A stretch of 64,000 nt of DNA from Firm-04 sp045591925. Lineage in GTDB: Bacteria > Bacillota > Clostridia > Oscillospirales > Ruminococcaceae. Positions within the stretch are counted from its first letter, which is position 1. Each line of letters starts with the position of its first letter. Below the pieces are notes generated by a model that was given only the letters and a program-made list of their open reading frames with translations, was not told the DNA's origin and did not search any database. Location: positions 1 to 64,000 of the forward strand of contig JAZNTW010000013.1 of the NCBI GenBank assembly GCA_045591925.1, given 5' to 3'. Shown here one piece after another: positions 24,139 through 32,619 of this stretch. Both the position numbers and the translations under genes were made by a program.

Positions 24139-25578
24139 ATGCTGATTGTGCTGATTATTCTGCTTTCTGCACTAACTATCGACGTTTTCATTTGCAGATT
24201 GTATGTGAAAAAGCCAGTGGTGTGGATTTCGGATGCGAACAGCAAGCCGGAAAAAAGAGTCTACAAGCTGCAAGCGGACGGTTCATGTCGGCTCTCCAGG
24301 AAGTCCGGTGCTATCATGCAACGTACTGGAAAAAAATATCATGTTCTGGATAATGGCCAAGATACCGTTTTGCACAAATGGACTGCCTTGACGCTGTCCG
24401 ATTCCGGCGAGAGGATTTCTGCACGAAAACACCCACATCGTCTGCCAGTGACCACATTTGTTATAGCTTTTTTCGTGATGTTGCGCCTGTTGATTGTTCC
24501 GCTGGTGTGGCACATTCTCATCGCTCCCGCTTACTGCGAAATGACATTTCAGAACCTTGATTACCATTGGATTCCAGAAGACGATTTGCCAGCAGAAGAT
24601 ATCAAAACAGAAGAGGATATCTACAATGTTCTTTTGATTGGCACTGATGGGCGTGAAAGTCTGGAACCGCGTTCAGATGTAATGATTTTGCTTTCAATCA
24701 ATCGCGGAACTCGGAAAATCAGTGTCATTTCGCTATTACGAGACCTTGGCATATACGCTTTCGACCCATCAGCGCAGACATTTATGGATGTTGTCAATCA
24801 GTCTGGGCTCTCGGCAGATGATCCAAATTTTGAATATGTTAAGCAAATGATGGGTGACAGTAGTCATTACCGCTTCATGAAACTGAATGAGACCTTTACA
24901 CTTGCACAGACTTCTCCTGAAACCGCAGGATTACCTGAAAAAGAAGCTGTATATGCTTCTTGCTGTAAAAGTCTCCTGATGAATATCGAATATTCGTTAG
25001 GCATCCGAATCGATGGTTATATTGCGGTTGATTTCAGCGCGGTCAAAGAACTTGTTGATGCAGTGGGTGGTGTCGATGTCGACATTCCATCCGAAGAATA
25101 TGTATCTGCACTCAACGGCGTACTCTCTTTTCAAAATGATTTGTTCGGAGCCGCTGACTGCTTTACTAAGCTAGGAAAGCAAACCCTGAACGGTAATAAA
25201 GCGTTGGCGTATTTGCGGGTTCGGCATGTGGGGCAATGGTCTGATGCGGAACGTTCGACCAGACAGCGGCAGTTTCTGAAACTATTGCTCAAGCAATGTG
25301 TGATGCACTGCACTAATATTGACAAAACAAACCTGAAACAAGCCTGTTCACATATGATGACAAATCTCTCTGAAGATGATGCCTATATGCTGCTAAGCAC
25401 TTTTGTTAATAAATTCTATACATTTCAGTATGACCAGACTATTCCCCGAAAAGGCGAATGGGATGATTATGAGATCTCTTATAAAGACGGCGCAACCATC
25501 AGTTATATCTACGTTCCTGCATGGATGACACCTCTAGAGCGGCAAATCAAAGAGGAAATCTATCAGGACACAGAATAG
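24139..25578 (+). CDS. LytR-CpsA-Psr (LCP) family protein, 479 aa
   Basis: LCP enzymes attach wall polymers to peptidoglycan from lipid carriers. The LCP domain occupies about residues 165-400: NVLLIGTDGRESLEPRSDVM, then ISVISLLRDLGIY, DGYIAVDFSAVKELVDAVGGVDVDIP and ALAYLRVRHVGQWSDAERSTRQRQFL, which carries the conserved Arg residues of the phosphate site. Two membrane segments are seen (residues 1-18 and about 113-135), so there is an extra N-terminal module on the inside. Most LCP proteins have one. The start at 24139 follows AAAAAGGAG, so the open frame from 24097 is discarded. Co-expression with PBP and FtsW suggests a dedicated wall-building complex. Confidence 0.85.
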   Translation: MLIVLIILLSALTIDVFICRLYVKKPVVWISDANSKPEKRVYKLQADGSCRLSRKSGAIMQRTGKKYHVLDNGQDTVLHKWTALTLSDSGERISARKHPHRLPVTTFVIAFFVMLRLLIVPLVWHILIAPAYCEMTFQNLDYHWIPEDDLPAEDIKTEEDIYNVLLIGTDGRESLEPRSDVMILLSINRGTRKISVISLLRDLGIYAFDPSAQTFMDVVNQSGLSADDPNFEYVKQMMGDSSHYRFMKLNETFTLAQTSPETAGLPEKEAVYASCCKSLLMNIEYSLGIRIDGYIAVDFSAVKELVDAVGGVDVDIPSEEYVSALNGVLSFQNDLFGAADCFTKLGKQTLNGNKALAYLRVRHVGQWSDAERSTRQRQFLKLLLKQCVMHCTNIDKTNLKQACSHMMTNLSEDDAYMLLSTFVNKFYTFQYDQTIPRKGEWDDYEISYKDGATISYIYVPAWMTPLERQIKEEIYQDTE

Positions 25579-25589
25579 GAGGATGCATC

Positions 25590-26945
25590 ATGATTCTGTT
25601 TGCTGTTTTGCCTGAGTTGCTTATCATACTGCTCTGCTGCGTGATCCAGACAATCACAGCAGCAGACATCATCCCGATGCTGATGGTCTTCAGTATCATG
25701 AAAGTTCTGTACTGCCGAAGGAATCCAGCTTCTTTCCGGCACAATCCCCAGTTGCCCATCGTATGCTTGATGATTGAATTCGCAACTGTGACATCGCTGT
25801 ATGCAGGGTACTCAAATACCGGGTCTATCCAGAAAACGGCACTTATTGCTACAATGGCGATGATAGCAGGATATACGATGCTTCATAGGCTCAATAAGAT
25901 TCACATCAATATTCCGTTTATGGCAGGGTATGTTCTTTTGATGGTAGTTTCAGTTATCGGCTTTTTCATCTTTCGGCTCTGCGCCGATTACGAAATGACC
26001 AAGACTTACAACTGGGTGAATCTTGGTTCGGTCACACTGCAATATTCCGAATTGCTCAAGTTAGTCAGCGTGACTGCATTTGCCATTGCTTGCAGCAACT
26101 ATCGGAAACATCCAATGGTATTTTTGTATTACTACGGATATCAGGTTTTAAATGTTCTCCTACTGGCACTTTTACAAGAATTCGGTACTGCCATGGAGTT
26201 CATCTTTGTAACCTGCATCTGTGCTATGCTTGTGTTACCGTTTCCCAAACGCATAAAGCCGATCGGACAGCACCTCACACAAAGCACCCTTCCGGCAACT
26301 ACACTTGCGGTGTTATGCATACTCCTTCGGTTCAGCAAAAAGGCACTCACCAAGGTTGATGTATCGGCTTCTGAGAAGATTGTTTTGGGGCATACACTTC
26401 ATTTTTGGGACATCCGCTTGAATTCGAATGGCGAGGAAACGCTCAAGGCAGCGGAATGCATGCGAAATTCACCTTTGGTCAGCGCCAATATGACAAGCTT
26501 TCAGAGTTTTCGCACGATGAAACCATCTGTTATGACAGATTATGTGTTTACATTGATGGTAGAAAATTACGGTTGGCTGATTCCTTCGCTCCTGATTGCA
26601 CTTTTCTCTGTCGTTATGATTCGTATCACGGTGAAGCATCAACGTAAGGCTGCTGAAGGTGATTTCCTTGATGCAATGGCCCTCGGAACTGCAATCTTAC
26701 TTTTGATTCAAGCCGCCATCCACATTCTCGGTCCATTTCAGTTTTTGCCTTTTTCGGGGATCACGCTCCCCTGGATGTCCCAGGGAATGAACAGCCTGAT
26801 TGTTTGTTCCCTATTGCTAACTACAACAGAAGACTCATCTGCTATCCCGATTGTGCAAACTGAAACAGAGAATGATGTCATCCGTCTGAAGCAAGTATCC
26901 ATTCCAGACGATAATAATGACATGATGGGCGTTGTTGATGATTGA
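25590..26945 (+). CDS. FtsW/RodA/SpoVE-like SEDS protein, 451 aa
   Basis: A polytopic membrane protein with ten or so helices. The SEDS family block is clear: LLLALLQEFGTAMEFIFVT in the middle (RodA-type LxQPDxGTA with changes), and near the end FLPFSGITLPWMSQGMNSL, matching the LPxTGxxLPFxSxGGSS block. SEDS proteins polymerise glycan strands from lipid II and partner with a class B PBP, which this operon encodes. The ATG at 25590 follows AGGAGGATG. The family's conserved Asp in the large loop is not obvious, so activity is not certain. It is the last gene of the operon. Confidence 0.8.
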   Translation: MILFAVLPELLIILLCCVIQTITAADIIPMLMVFSIMKVLYCRRNPASFRHNPQLPIVCLMIEFATVTSLYAGYSNTGSIQKTALIATMAMIAGYTMLHRLNKIHINIPFMAGYVLLMVVSVIGFFIFRLCADYEMTKTYNWVNLGSVTLQYSELLKLVSVTAFAIACSNYRKHPMVFLYYYGYQVLNVLLLALLQEFGTAMEFIFVTCICAMLVLPFPKRIKPIGQHLTQSTLPATTLAVLCILLRFSKKALTKVDVSASEKIVLGHTLHFWDIRLNSNGEETLKAAECMRNSPLVSANMTSFQSFRTMKPSVMTDYVFTLMVENYGWLIPSLLIALFSVVMIRITVKHQRKAAEGDFLDAMALGTAILLLIQAAIHILGPFQFLPFSGITLPWMSQGMNSLIVCSLLLTTTEDSSAIPIVQTETENDVIRLKQVSIPDDNNDMMGVVDD

Positions 26946-27044
26946 TTGACAGTGACTGACGAACAAATGCTTTCACACGGCTTGTGAATAATGAAATCAT
27001 GCAACAATTTCAGATTACCATTTGCGGATATAGCACGTACAAAA

Positions 27045-27092
27045 TATGCACACCTTATCTTTCAAAGCGTTCACAAAGATAAGGTGTGCATA
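27045..27092. terminator. Terminator of the cell-wall operon
   Basis: An 18-bp perfect stem: 27045-27062 (TATGCACACCTTATCTTT) with 27075-27092, followed by TTGTTT on the plus strand. It lies between convergent operons (ends at 26945 and 27145) and can serve both. Confidence 0.7.
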
Positions 27093-27144
27093 TTGTTTAC
27101 ATTGTATTCTATTTTCTCATGGTATTATTTATCAATCAATCTGC

Positions 27145-27773
27145 CTATGGAGCTTGTTCATCAGGAGTGAGCGGCGTGCTCAAATACTCTTCCAGTGTAA
27201 TACCCTTTTCTGAGATTTTCTTTGCGATTGTAACATCTTTTATATAGCGGATATGCCAAGGCTCATAACCGTAGCCAGTGACGGTCTCCTTTCCAACCAG
27301 ATAGCGCAGGATGAATCCATAATCCGCTAACCTTGCATGAATGCACTTCCATATTTCTGGATATTGTTCCATTTCTTCATTCCGATAAACATCCCTGCCA
27401 TTAATATTCAGATATAAGTCAAGTGCAAGCCCAGTGTGATGTTCGGAATAACTAGGAGCAGCTACATAATTCTTCACATATTCTTCTCCATACATCCGCG
27501 TGAAGTCATCTACGATTTGCTGTTGTATCTCTATGCTGCGCCATGCGGAATCTAATTCCACTTTCACACCGTCAAGTTCAAGCACAGCTTTCAGCTTTAG
27601 ATATGCTTCATAAGTTTCTCTTTCGACCTCAATATCGTTTCCAAGAGAATTGGTTGTGTGAACAAGAACAACAATGTCCCGCCAGTTCTCTGGAAGTTTT
27701 TTTCTTTATTGACAAGCACTAAGTAATTAATCATTGGCTGCTCTGCCTCAGCTAATGAATGTGACTTAACCAC
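27145..27773 (-). pseudogene. vanY: VanY-type D-Ala-D-Ala carboxypeptidase, frameshifted
   Basis: The long intact part (27585 to 27145) contains the VanY zinc-peptidase signature: SAWRSIEIQQQIVDDF, then YSEHHTGLALDL with metal His/Asp, and GYEPWHIRYI with the last His. The true start is probably GTG at 27771-27773 behind AAAGGAGGG. From there the reading begins VVKSHSLAEAEQPMINYLVL, then VNKE, and breaks at a run of seven A (minus strand, about 27697-27703). One more A would restore LPENWRDIVVLVHTTNSLGND and join the intact part. The last 15 residues are extra. It trims cell-wall precursors when intact. A sequencing error in the homopolymer is the main alternative. Confidence 0.8.
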
Positions 27774-27793
27774 AATAGTCCCTCCTTTTCACA

Positions 27794-28969
27794 TCAAAAA
27801 CCTATGATTCTCAAAGTCTTTTCATCTTCATTTCCTTGACAAAACTTGTCAAGCACCTTCTGAAATACTGATTCTTCTGGTGCTGCGTGTTTGAATAATG
27901 TCATGCAGGAGCGTACCTTGAACGCATCAGGAAATCCGAATACTGACATCGGATCATCCGAAGGTATATTCAACAACACCTCGCATATCTCCACCAGCCT
28001 TGCTCCCAGGACAGGATGTGCATAGTAGTCGATTGCTTCTTGTAAATCCTTGATCGAAAAGTACGCCGTTGTTCCGCTGCGTCCAAGTCCCTGAATCTGC
28101 GGAAACACATACCAGATCCAGTGAGATACCTTGTATCCCTGCTTCATCTCAGATAGAGCATTATCGTAAGTATCGCCGAATCCGTAACCGTTGTCCTGCG
28201 CATCAATGAACTTTTGAAGGTCAGTGCAGTACAGCTCTATGCCAAGCACACCATATTTTTCCTGATCTTCTCGGGTGTAGTACTCGTCCATGTGGTTAGG
28301 ATCAGGGGTATCTGTTGATTTATAGCCGAGTTTTTCTTTCGGCAGTGCCGCGTATAGCTCTGCAAAAGAACTGTACTGATGCAATGCGGTTACTCTCGTC
28401 TGTAATCTTAGCTTCCCATTATCCAGACAGGTGAACTCGATGAAATCACCGACCTGCACCTTCTGACGCTTTTCATCGTATAACCGTAGTTCTATCGTCT
28501 TGCTGCCGTTCTTGATCTTTTCAAATGGCGTGCGTTTCAACTTCATTTGATGTAGCTGTGGCTTTCTCGCAAGATAAGCGAACAGCGTCAGAGTGATAGC
28601 AGGATACGTGAGATTATTGGGAAGCTCTACAAATTCGTGAATTTCAGCCATCTCACTATCCGGCATATTTCCGAATTTGTGTATCACAGCATGGAAAACA
28701 ACGCCGTTTGCACCGTGCCCTGTTTCTTCATGCCACGCACGATAATCACAAAGGGGTCTTATGTCGTATTCAAGTGCGCCTGACTCTTCATACAGCTCAC
28801 GCTTTGCTGCCTCAAGCGGTGTCTCGCCTTGCTCGATATGCCCTCCCTGCGTTTCCCATGTATCTCTTTCTTTATGACGGCTCAGGACAATTTTGCCGTT
28901 GTGTTCTGAAAGCACAACAACGTACTTGTAATCGCCCAAGTAATCAAGTCCATAAACTTTACAAAGCAT
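27794..28969 (-). CDS. Nudix-ASCH-DUF1810 three-domain fusion protein, 391 aa
   Basis: Three domains are seen in one chain. A Nudix hydrolase (residues 1-135) has a perfect box, GGHIEQGETPLEAAKRELYE then ESG. An ASCH/PUA-like domain (about 138-250) has LKRTPFEKIKNGSKTIELRL and QVGDFIEF. A DUF1810 domain (about 251-391) has DTYDNALSEMKQGYKVSHWI then WYVFPQIQGLG and YFSIKDLQEAIDYY. Nudix and ASCH partners occur together in nucleotide or RNA-modification contexts, and DUF1810 proteins are proposed to act in NAD/ADP-ribose-type chemistry. The combined enzyme may process a modified nucleotide. The start follows AGGAGATG. It is followed by the vanY gene in the same operon. Confidence 0.88.
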   Translation of the reverse strand: MLCKVYGLDYLGDYKYVVVLSEHNGKIVLSRHKERDTWETQGGHIEQGETPLEAAKRELYEESGALEYDIRPLCDYRAWHEETGHGANGVVFHAVIHKFGNMPDSEMAEIHEFVELPNNLTYPAITLTLFAYLARKPQLHQMKLKRTPFEKIKNGSKTIELRLYDEKRQKVQVGDFIEFTCLDNGKLRLQTRVTALHQYSSFAELYAALPKEKLGYKSTDTPDPNHMDEYYTREDQEKYGVLGIELYCTDLQKFIDAQDNGYGFGDTYDNALSEMKQGYKVSHWIWYVFPQIQGLGRSGTTAYFSIKDLQEAIDYYAHPVLGARLVEICEVLLNIPSDDPMSVFGFPDAFKVRSCMTLFKHAAPEESVFQKVLDKFCQGNEDEKTLRIIGF

Positions 28970-29004
28970 CTTATCATCTCCTGGATACCAACGTAGGCTG
29001 TGTT

Positions 29005-29868
29005 TTATTTCTCCAAAGCATTATACAGCTCTGTAATCACATCATCCGGTGAAAATGATGATACAAGGCAAGCTCCGTTCTTGATTTCATGCCAATCGCC
29101 ACCAAACTGAAATTCATATACATCCAGATACAGGCTGTATGTTTCCGCATCGGAATCGGGATGATCCCAATGGACAATTTGCTCTGTTCCATTTTTCAGC
29201 CCTTGTTCGCTGAAATCGTATATCTCAGCATAGCTGATCCCACCCATACATTTATAAAAATGGTCCCCGAGCCAGAGCTTTTTCGGATAATAGTGCATAT
29301 CGTTGAGTGTGTCTATCGAAGCTACAAGCTGCAATGAATCATCAGAATAGGTATAAATCATGGTATGATACGAACTCGTCAGTGCTAGTTCAGGCGTATC
29401 GTCAGCATCAAGATAGATCAATGCGGCGTAGATATCAATGTCATCTTCCATATTACGGTACGCATCATTTCCATCAAGCATATAGCCGTTTGTGTGCAGA
29501 TACGCAGCATTATTCAGAAAATCCGCTTGATATTCACCAGTCCACAGCAACTGCTGATATGCATTTGCCCACGGAACATCCCAGTAATGCCACTGATTCT
29601 CCCATGATTCCAGACCAATAGCCGTTGCAGGCTCGATAGTTGTGGCTTTGGGGACAGTGGAAGCTGTAGTATTATCTGATCTTTCGAGCACATCTGGAGA
29701 CATCTCTGAAGAATCCGCTGAAGATTCAGTATACTGAACTGCGGCGGTGTCTTTCGTAGATGCCTGATGATTTCCAATCTGATAAAAAGTGAATGCGCAG
29801 GCTGCAAACACAACGACATTGATGACAGCATATGTCGCCGGTTTCAGTCTGCGTTTCTTATTTGCCAT
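29005..29868 (-). CDS. Signal-anchored extracellular protein, 287 aa
   Basis: A basic N-terminus (MANKKRRLKPATY) and one hydrophobic helix (residues 13-30) are followed by a Ser/Thr/Ala-rich linker (35-85) typical of surface proteins. An acidic globular domain of about 200 residues contains a D-x-D-x-D-like IYLDADDTPELALTSSYH stretch. That segment matches the repeat seen in many clostridial surface proteins (LIDLDGDGTPELLL-type), which may bind calcium. No enzyme motif. It lies 36 nt upstream of the Nudix fusion gene and shares its orientation. Confidence 0.7.
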   Translation of the reverse strand: MANKKRRLKPATYAVINVVVFAACAFTFYQIGNHQASTKDTAAVQYTESSADSSEMSPDVLERSDNTTASTVPKATTIEPATAIGLESWENQWHYWDVPWANAYQQLLWTGEYQADFLNNAAYLHTNGYMLDGNDAYRNMEDDIDIYAALIYLDADDTPELALTSSYHTMIYTYSDDSLQLVASIDTLNDMHYYPKKLWLGDHFYKCMGGISYAEIYDFSEQGLKNGTEQIVHWDHPDSDAETYSLYLDVYEFQFGGDWHEIKNGACLVSSFSPDDVITELYNALEK

Positions 29869-29880
29869 GTTGCTCCTCCG

Positions 29881-30111
29881 TTATGATAAAGAAAGGTTCT
29901 TAATCGCCCTCTCCACACTCTCAATCAACATCGGTCTCCGCATCTCACTGACCATCTTATCAAAATCGTCTCCGGCCGGCTCACCGTACATGAGGTTATC
30001 ACTATCTGTGATGCGAAGCCATGTGAGAGCTTTCTTCAATCCGGTCTCTGTAAATGTATCAAAGCCTTTTGATTGGAGGAAGGTTAAGTTTGCATCGTGC
30101 TGTGTGGGCAT
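29881..30111 (-). CDS. Hypothetical protein, 76 aa
   Basis: A small acidic helical protein with no recognised domain; the middle has LRITDSDNLMYGEPAGDDF. It starts with a good GGAG-like region and lies between the helix-hairpin-helix pseudogene and the anchored protein in one minus-strand operon (12-nt gap to the latter). A regulatory or structural role cannot be decided. Confidence 0.55.
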   Translation of the reverse strand: MPTQHDANLTFLQSKGFDTFTETGLKKALTWLRITDSDNLMYGEPAGDDFDKMVSEMRRPMLIESVERAIKNLSLS

Positions 30112-30142
30112 AGTGGGGTTACTCCTTATAGTTCATAGTCAT

Positions 30143-30475
30143 TTATACGCTTGCAGTGCTTGCTTCGGTTTGGTCATCGCTCATGTCAAGGTGGCGTTCA
30201 AATATCCTCATTATCTCCTCGGCACATTTCTCACCAATGCCCTTTATAGTACGGATTTCTTTCTCGACCTCACGCAGTTCAAGAACACGATCTTCGTCCG
30301 GAAGAATATTGCTTTGCACCTCCTCGATGCCGCTTCTGCGACCTCGCTCAAAGATGTCGTTGAGCAAGCCTTCCATGGTGTTGCGCTCCATCTTCTTTAT
30401 GGCGCGCTAGAGATTGCGGTCAAGAAGAGGGACAGCAACATCATCTGGTGATGCTATTTGATTCATAGTATCCAT
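30143..30475 (-). pseudogene. Helix-hairpin-helix protein with in-frame amber codon
   Basis: From ATG at 30475, behind GGAGGTCTGAAA, the frame reads MDTMNQIASPDDVAVPLLDR, NL, then TAG (30407-30409), then RAIKKMERNTMEGLLNDIFE and on to the stop at 30143. The C-terminal part has a helix-hairpin-helix motif, EIRTIKGIGEKCAEEIMRIF, the fold that grips DNA backbone (as in RuvA and DNA ligases). Without the amber codon the protein would have 110 residues. The promoter at 30540-30568 is 65 nt upstream and drives the whole minus-strand operon. Translation could restart at 30391 to give 82 aa. Confidence 0.65.
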
Positions 30476-30539
30476 TTTCAGACCTCCGTGCGGTATAACC
30501 GTCATAGCTCTTAACAACTCATAATTGCTCTTACTACCA

Positions 30540-30568
30540 ATTATAGCACATCAGCGGTCGATTTTCAA
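30540..30568 (-). promoter_or_regulatory. Promoter of the HhH-Nudix-vanY operon
   Basis: On the minus strand: TTGAAA (30568-30563), 17-nt spacer, TATAAT (30545-30540). Confidence 0.8.
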
Positions 30569-30629
30569 GATGTGGTTGAGAGAAAGTGTTGAGGCAGGCT
30601 GTAAGAAAGTTGTTGAGGCAGAAAAGAAG

Positions 30630-30657
30630 AAGCGGCTGTGGATGACCACAACCGCTT
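30630..30657 (-). terminator. Terminator of the 249-aa membrane protein gene
   Basis: AAGCGGCTGTGG (30630-30641) pairs with CCACAACCGCTT (30646-30657); on the minus strand TTCTTCTTTTC follows. It lies 12 nt after the stop codon at 30670. A GTTGAGGCAG direct repeat lies beside it. Confidence 0.7.
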
Positions 30658-30669
30658 GATGCCAAAGAT

Positions 30670-31419
30670 CTATTTAGTGATTTGAGCAATAAAGGGAGCG
30701 TACTCCAAGTACGACACTTTTACTGAGTCGCCTAGTTTCATCTGTATTTTTGAATTGGAAATAAATGAAAACACACACGAATTCACAGTATATTGTATTT
30801 TATAACTGTGGTATCCTTTTGCTTTTGATTGTTCCATAACAATCCCATTTGTAGCTTTACTCGAACGGGACAACAATAAATATATAACTGCATACACGCC
30901 TATAACAAGGAAAAACATTCCCCAAAAGACGCAGAACATAATGGTAGAAATATATTTAGAGGCATTAGAAGAAAGATATAAAAGAATGTTCTTTTCTCCA
31001 AGCGAAAACACCGTGATTGCAGCCATGACTACTATAAGACGCTTAAAGAAATACAATCCCGAATCCGAGTCAAATGAAATATGCGAATTTTCTGGTTTAC
31101 TCTTATCATAAAGAATAAGCACGGAATCTCCAACAAATTTCGCACAGTCTTGGGATAAGAGTCTGCATGAGGACGAATACATTTTGCTGTTCACATTATA
31201 ATCAATATTAACAATTGATATTTTATTATTGTATAGATTGGTTGAACTAGTTATGCTCGTCACTATTCCTGTAGTTTCGCATTGACGGCGAAATACATTT
31301 ATTTTTTTTACTAGCGGAGCAATTGCAAATGCTAGTCCCAATGCATCCATAAGCAAGAACAGTATCATCAGTATTATCATAATCATCACCAATACACTAA
31401 AAACCAGAATATAATCCAT
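30670..31419 (-). CDS. Membrane protein, DUF3592-like, 249 aa
   Basis: Helix 1 (residues 5-35), a soluble beta-rich part (40-115: TGIVTSITSST, ISIVNIDYNV, VGDSVLILYDKSKPENS), two central helices (about 127-185), then a second beta part (NGIVMEQSKAKGYHSYKIQY, GDSVKVSYLEYAP). The repeated beta unit with G-D-S-V-x-[V/I]-x-Y matches the DUF3592 family of small beta-barrel membrane proteins, here duplicated. Low GC. It lies downstream of a polymorphic-toxin locus and may be part of it, or an independent gene. Function unknown. Confidence 0.7.
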   Translation of the reverse strand: MDYILVFSVLVMIMIILMILFLLMDALGLAFAIAPLVKKINVFRRQCETTGIVTSITSSTNLYNNKISIVNIDYNVNSKMYSSSCRLLSQDCAKFVGDSVLILYDKSKPENSHISFDSDSGLYFFKRLIVVMAAITVFSLGEKNILLYLSSNASKYISTIMFCVFWGMFFLVIGVYAVIYLLLSRSSKATNGIVMEQSKAKGYHSYKIQYTVNSCVFSFISNSKIQMKLGDSVKVSYLEYAPFIAQITK

Positions 31420-31553
31420 CCAAAATTTCCTAGGGATGTAATTGTAACTTTTACTTCATCCTCTGTTGTTACTGTGCCGTTTATAACATCGCCTAATCCT
31501 CTTGCTGCGGCATCCACAGAAAAAGCAGTCCATCCCATAGCGATATTTGCCAT
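31386..31553 (-). CDS. Short frame, possible toxin-locus remnant, 55 aa
   Basis: The minus-strand frame encodes MANIAMGWTAFSVDAAARGL, GDVINGTVTTEDEVKVTITS and a hydrophobic tail. The first part looks like a helical pre-toxin segment and not random sequence, so it may be a remnant of a second toxin C-terminus, as polymorphic-toxin loci often carry such pieces. It overlaps the start of the DUF3592-like gene by 34 nt. No clear ribosome binding site. It might equally be noise. Confidence 0.3.
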   Translation of the reverse strand: MANIAMGWTAFSVDAAARGLGDVINGTVTTEDEVKVTITSLGNFGWIIFWFLVYW

Positions 31554-31578
31554 CTCAAACTTGATTATATATTATAGC

Positions 31579-31621
31579 AATGCTCCCTATGATTCTGATT
31601 CCAGTAATCGTAAGGAGCATT
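31579..31621 (-). terminator. Hairpin after the immunity-candidate gene
   Basis: AATGCTCCCTATGATT (31579-31594) pairs imperfectly with AATCGTAAGGAGCATT (31606-31621), 14 of 16 positions matching. It lies 21 nt past the stop of the minus-strand 325-aa gene. No U-run, so the terminator role is only likely. Confidence 0.5.
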
Positions 31622-31641
31622 TACATATTTTCAAGACTTAT

Positions 31642-32619
31642 TCAATCGCTTTCCATATTGCACTCGCCTTCAGCAATCACTTTACCGGAAGAATCATATT
31701 CCTTATAGACATATTTCGATGCATTCTTCTTTGTAGCGTTCTGACCATCTTTATCCAAATACATTCGCACCTGACGAACACCACCATGTGGAAAAACGCC
31801 AGTCAGGATTTCCATATTCGCACTGGAATGATCTGTATCGGCAATTGAATAATACTCTGAATGCCAATCTTCAGCAACCTTATCAATGTTTGTGAACTTT
31901 CGGAATGCCCATTGCCGTTTGATTGTTAATTCACTTTGATAATCTTCAATGTCCGCATATAGTTGGATCTTTACTGTTCCGTTCTTTAATGTTTCATTCT
32001 TCCAACACTCAGAAAAGCTTTGTAATACATTCTGAGGAATAAATCGAAAGAAATCGGCTCCATACCACATAAGGAATGCACCAGTAAATAGTATTCCTCC
32101 GTACTCATGCCCGTGTCCTGAGAATTGTTCAATATCAACTATGTCTTTGTGTAAAGTTGGACTGTATATCATTTTCAAATTGTCAGTGTCGACTCCATAT
32201 GTTTTATAAATCTCCGGCTCTAAAGAAGAATTAATATGATTGTCAGCGCTGCTTCTCAATACGGCGGAGACAATGTTATGTGATTCGATAAAGGAATCGA
32301 TTGATTTGGAATAGTCATCGATATCCTTTACCATGTTTGTGCGTAGTATTATTGTGGTTATCTCAGAGATACAGTCAAATCGAATACGAATTGAGTTATC
32401 AAGGTCAAGAGAGATACCTGCATTAAAACGATTGTTTGCTTTATACGCCTCGTTAATCGATTCTATAAATACAGCTTCATTGTATTTTGTTTTTTTGTGT
32501 GTTGCAGGCAGGCTCATTTTAGTTGGGTGGAATGGGACGATTGGAAGGATGCTTGTGATGTATTGCACGGATGATTCATTACCTCGAAAAGAGATTAAGA
32601 AAAAAAGACTGCTATTCAT
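31642..32619 (-). CDS. Probable immunity protein of the toxin locus, 325 aa
   Basis: A soluble protein of unknown family that starts inside the end of the toxin gene (4-nt overlap, 32616-32619), the usual place of the gene that protects the producer from its own toxin. Visible features are a helical N-terminal half and a beta-rich C-terminal half (IQLYADIEDYQSELTIKRQW, VRQVRMYLDKDGQN, KYVYKEYDSSGKVIAEG), the last resembling an MORN-like strand. It has no signal peptide, so it stays in the cytoplasm, as expected for an inhibitor of a nuclease. It is larger than most immunity proteins. The assignment rests on position. Confidence 0.55.
   Translation of the reverse strand: MNSSLFFLISFRGNESSVQYITSILPIVPFHPTKMSLPATHKKTKYNEAVFIESINEAYKANNRFNAGISLDLDNSIRIRFDCISEITTIILRTNMVKDIDDYSKSIDSFIESHNIVSAVLRSSADNHINSSLEPEIYKTYGVDTDNLKMIYSPTLHKDIVDIEQFSGHGHEYGGILFTGAFLMWYGADFFRFIPQNVLQSFSECWKNETLKNGTVKIQLYADIEDYQSELTIKRQWAFRKFTNIDKVAEDWHSEYYSIADTDHSSANMEILTGVFPHGGVRQVRMYLDKDGQNATKKNASKYVYKEYDSSGKVIAEGECNMESD

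Noticed and set aside
911..30409. Possible stop-codon read-through (TAA at 911, TAG at 9630 and 30407) as evidence of a recoded genetic code
   Set aside because: The affected genes are mobile-element remnants or small genes, two different stop codons are involved, and intact genes in the window end with all three stops. Ordinary decay explains it better.
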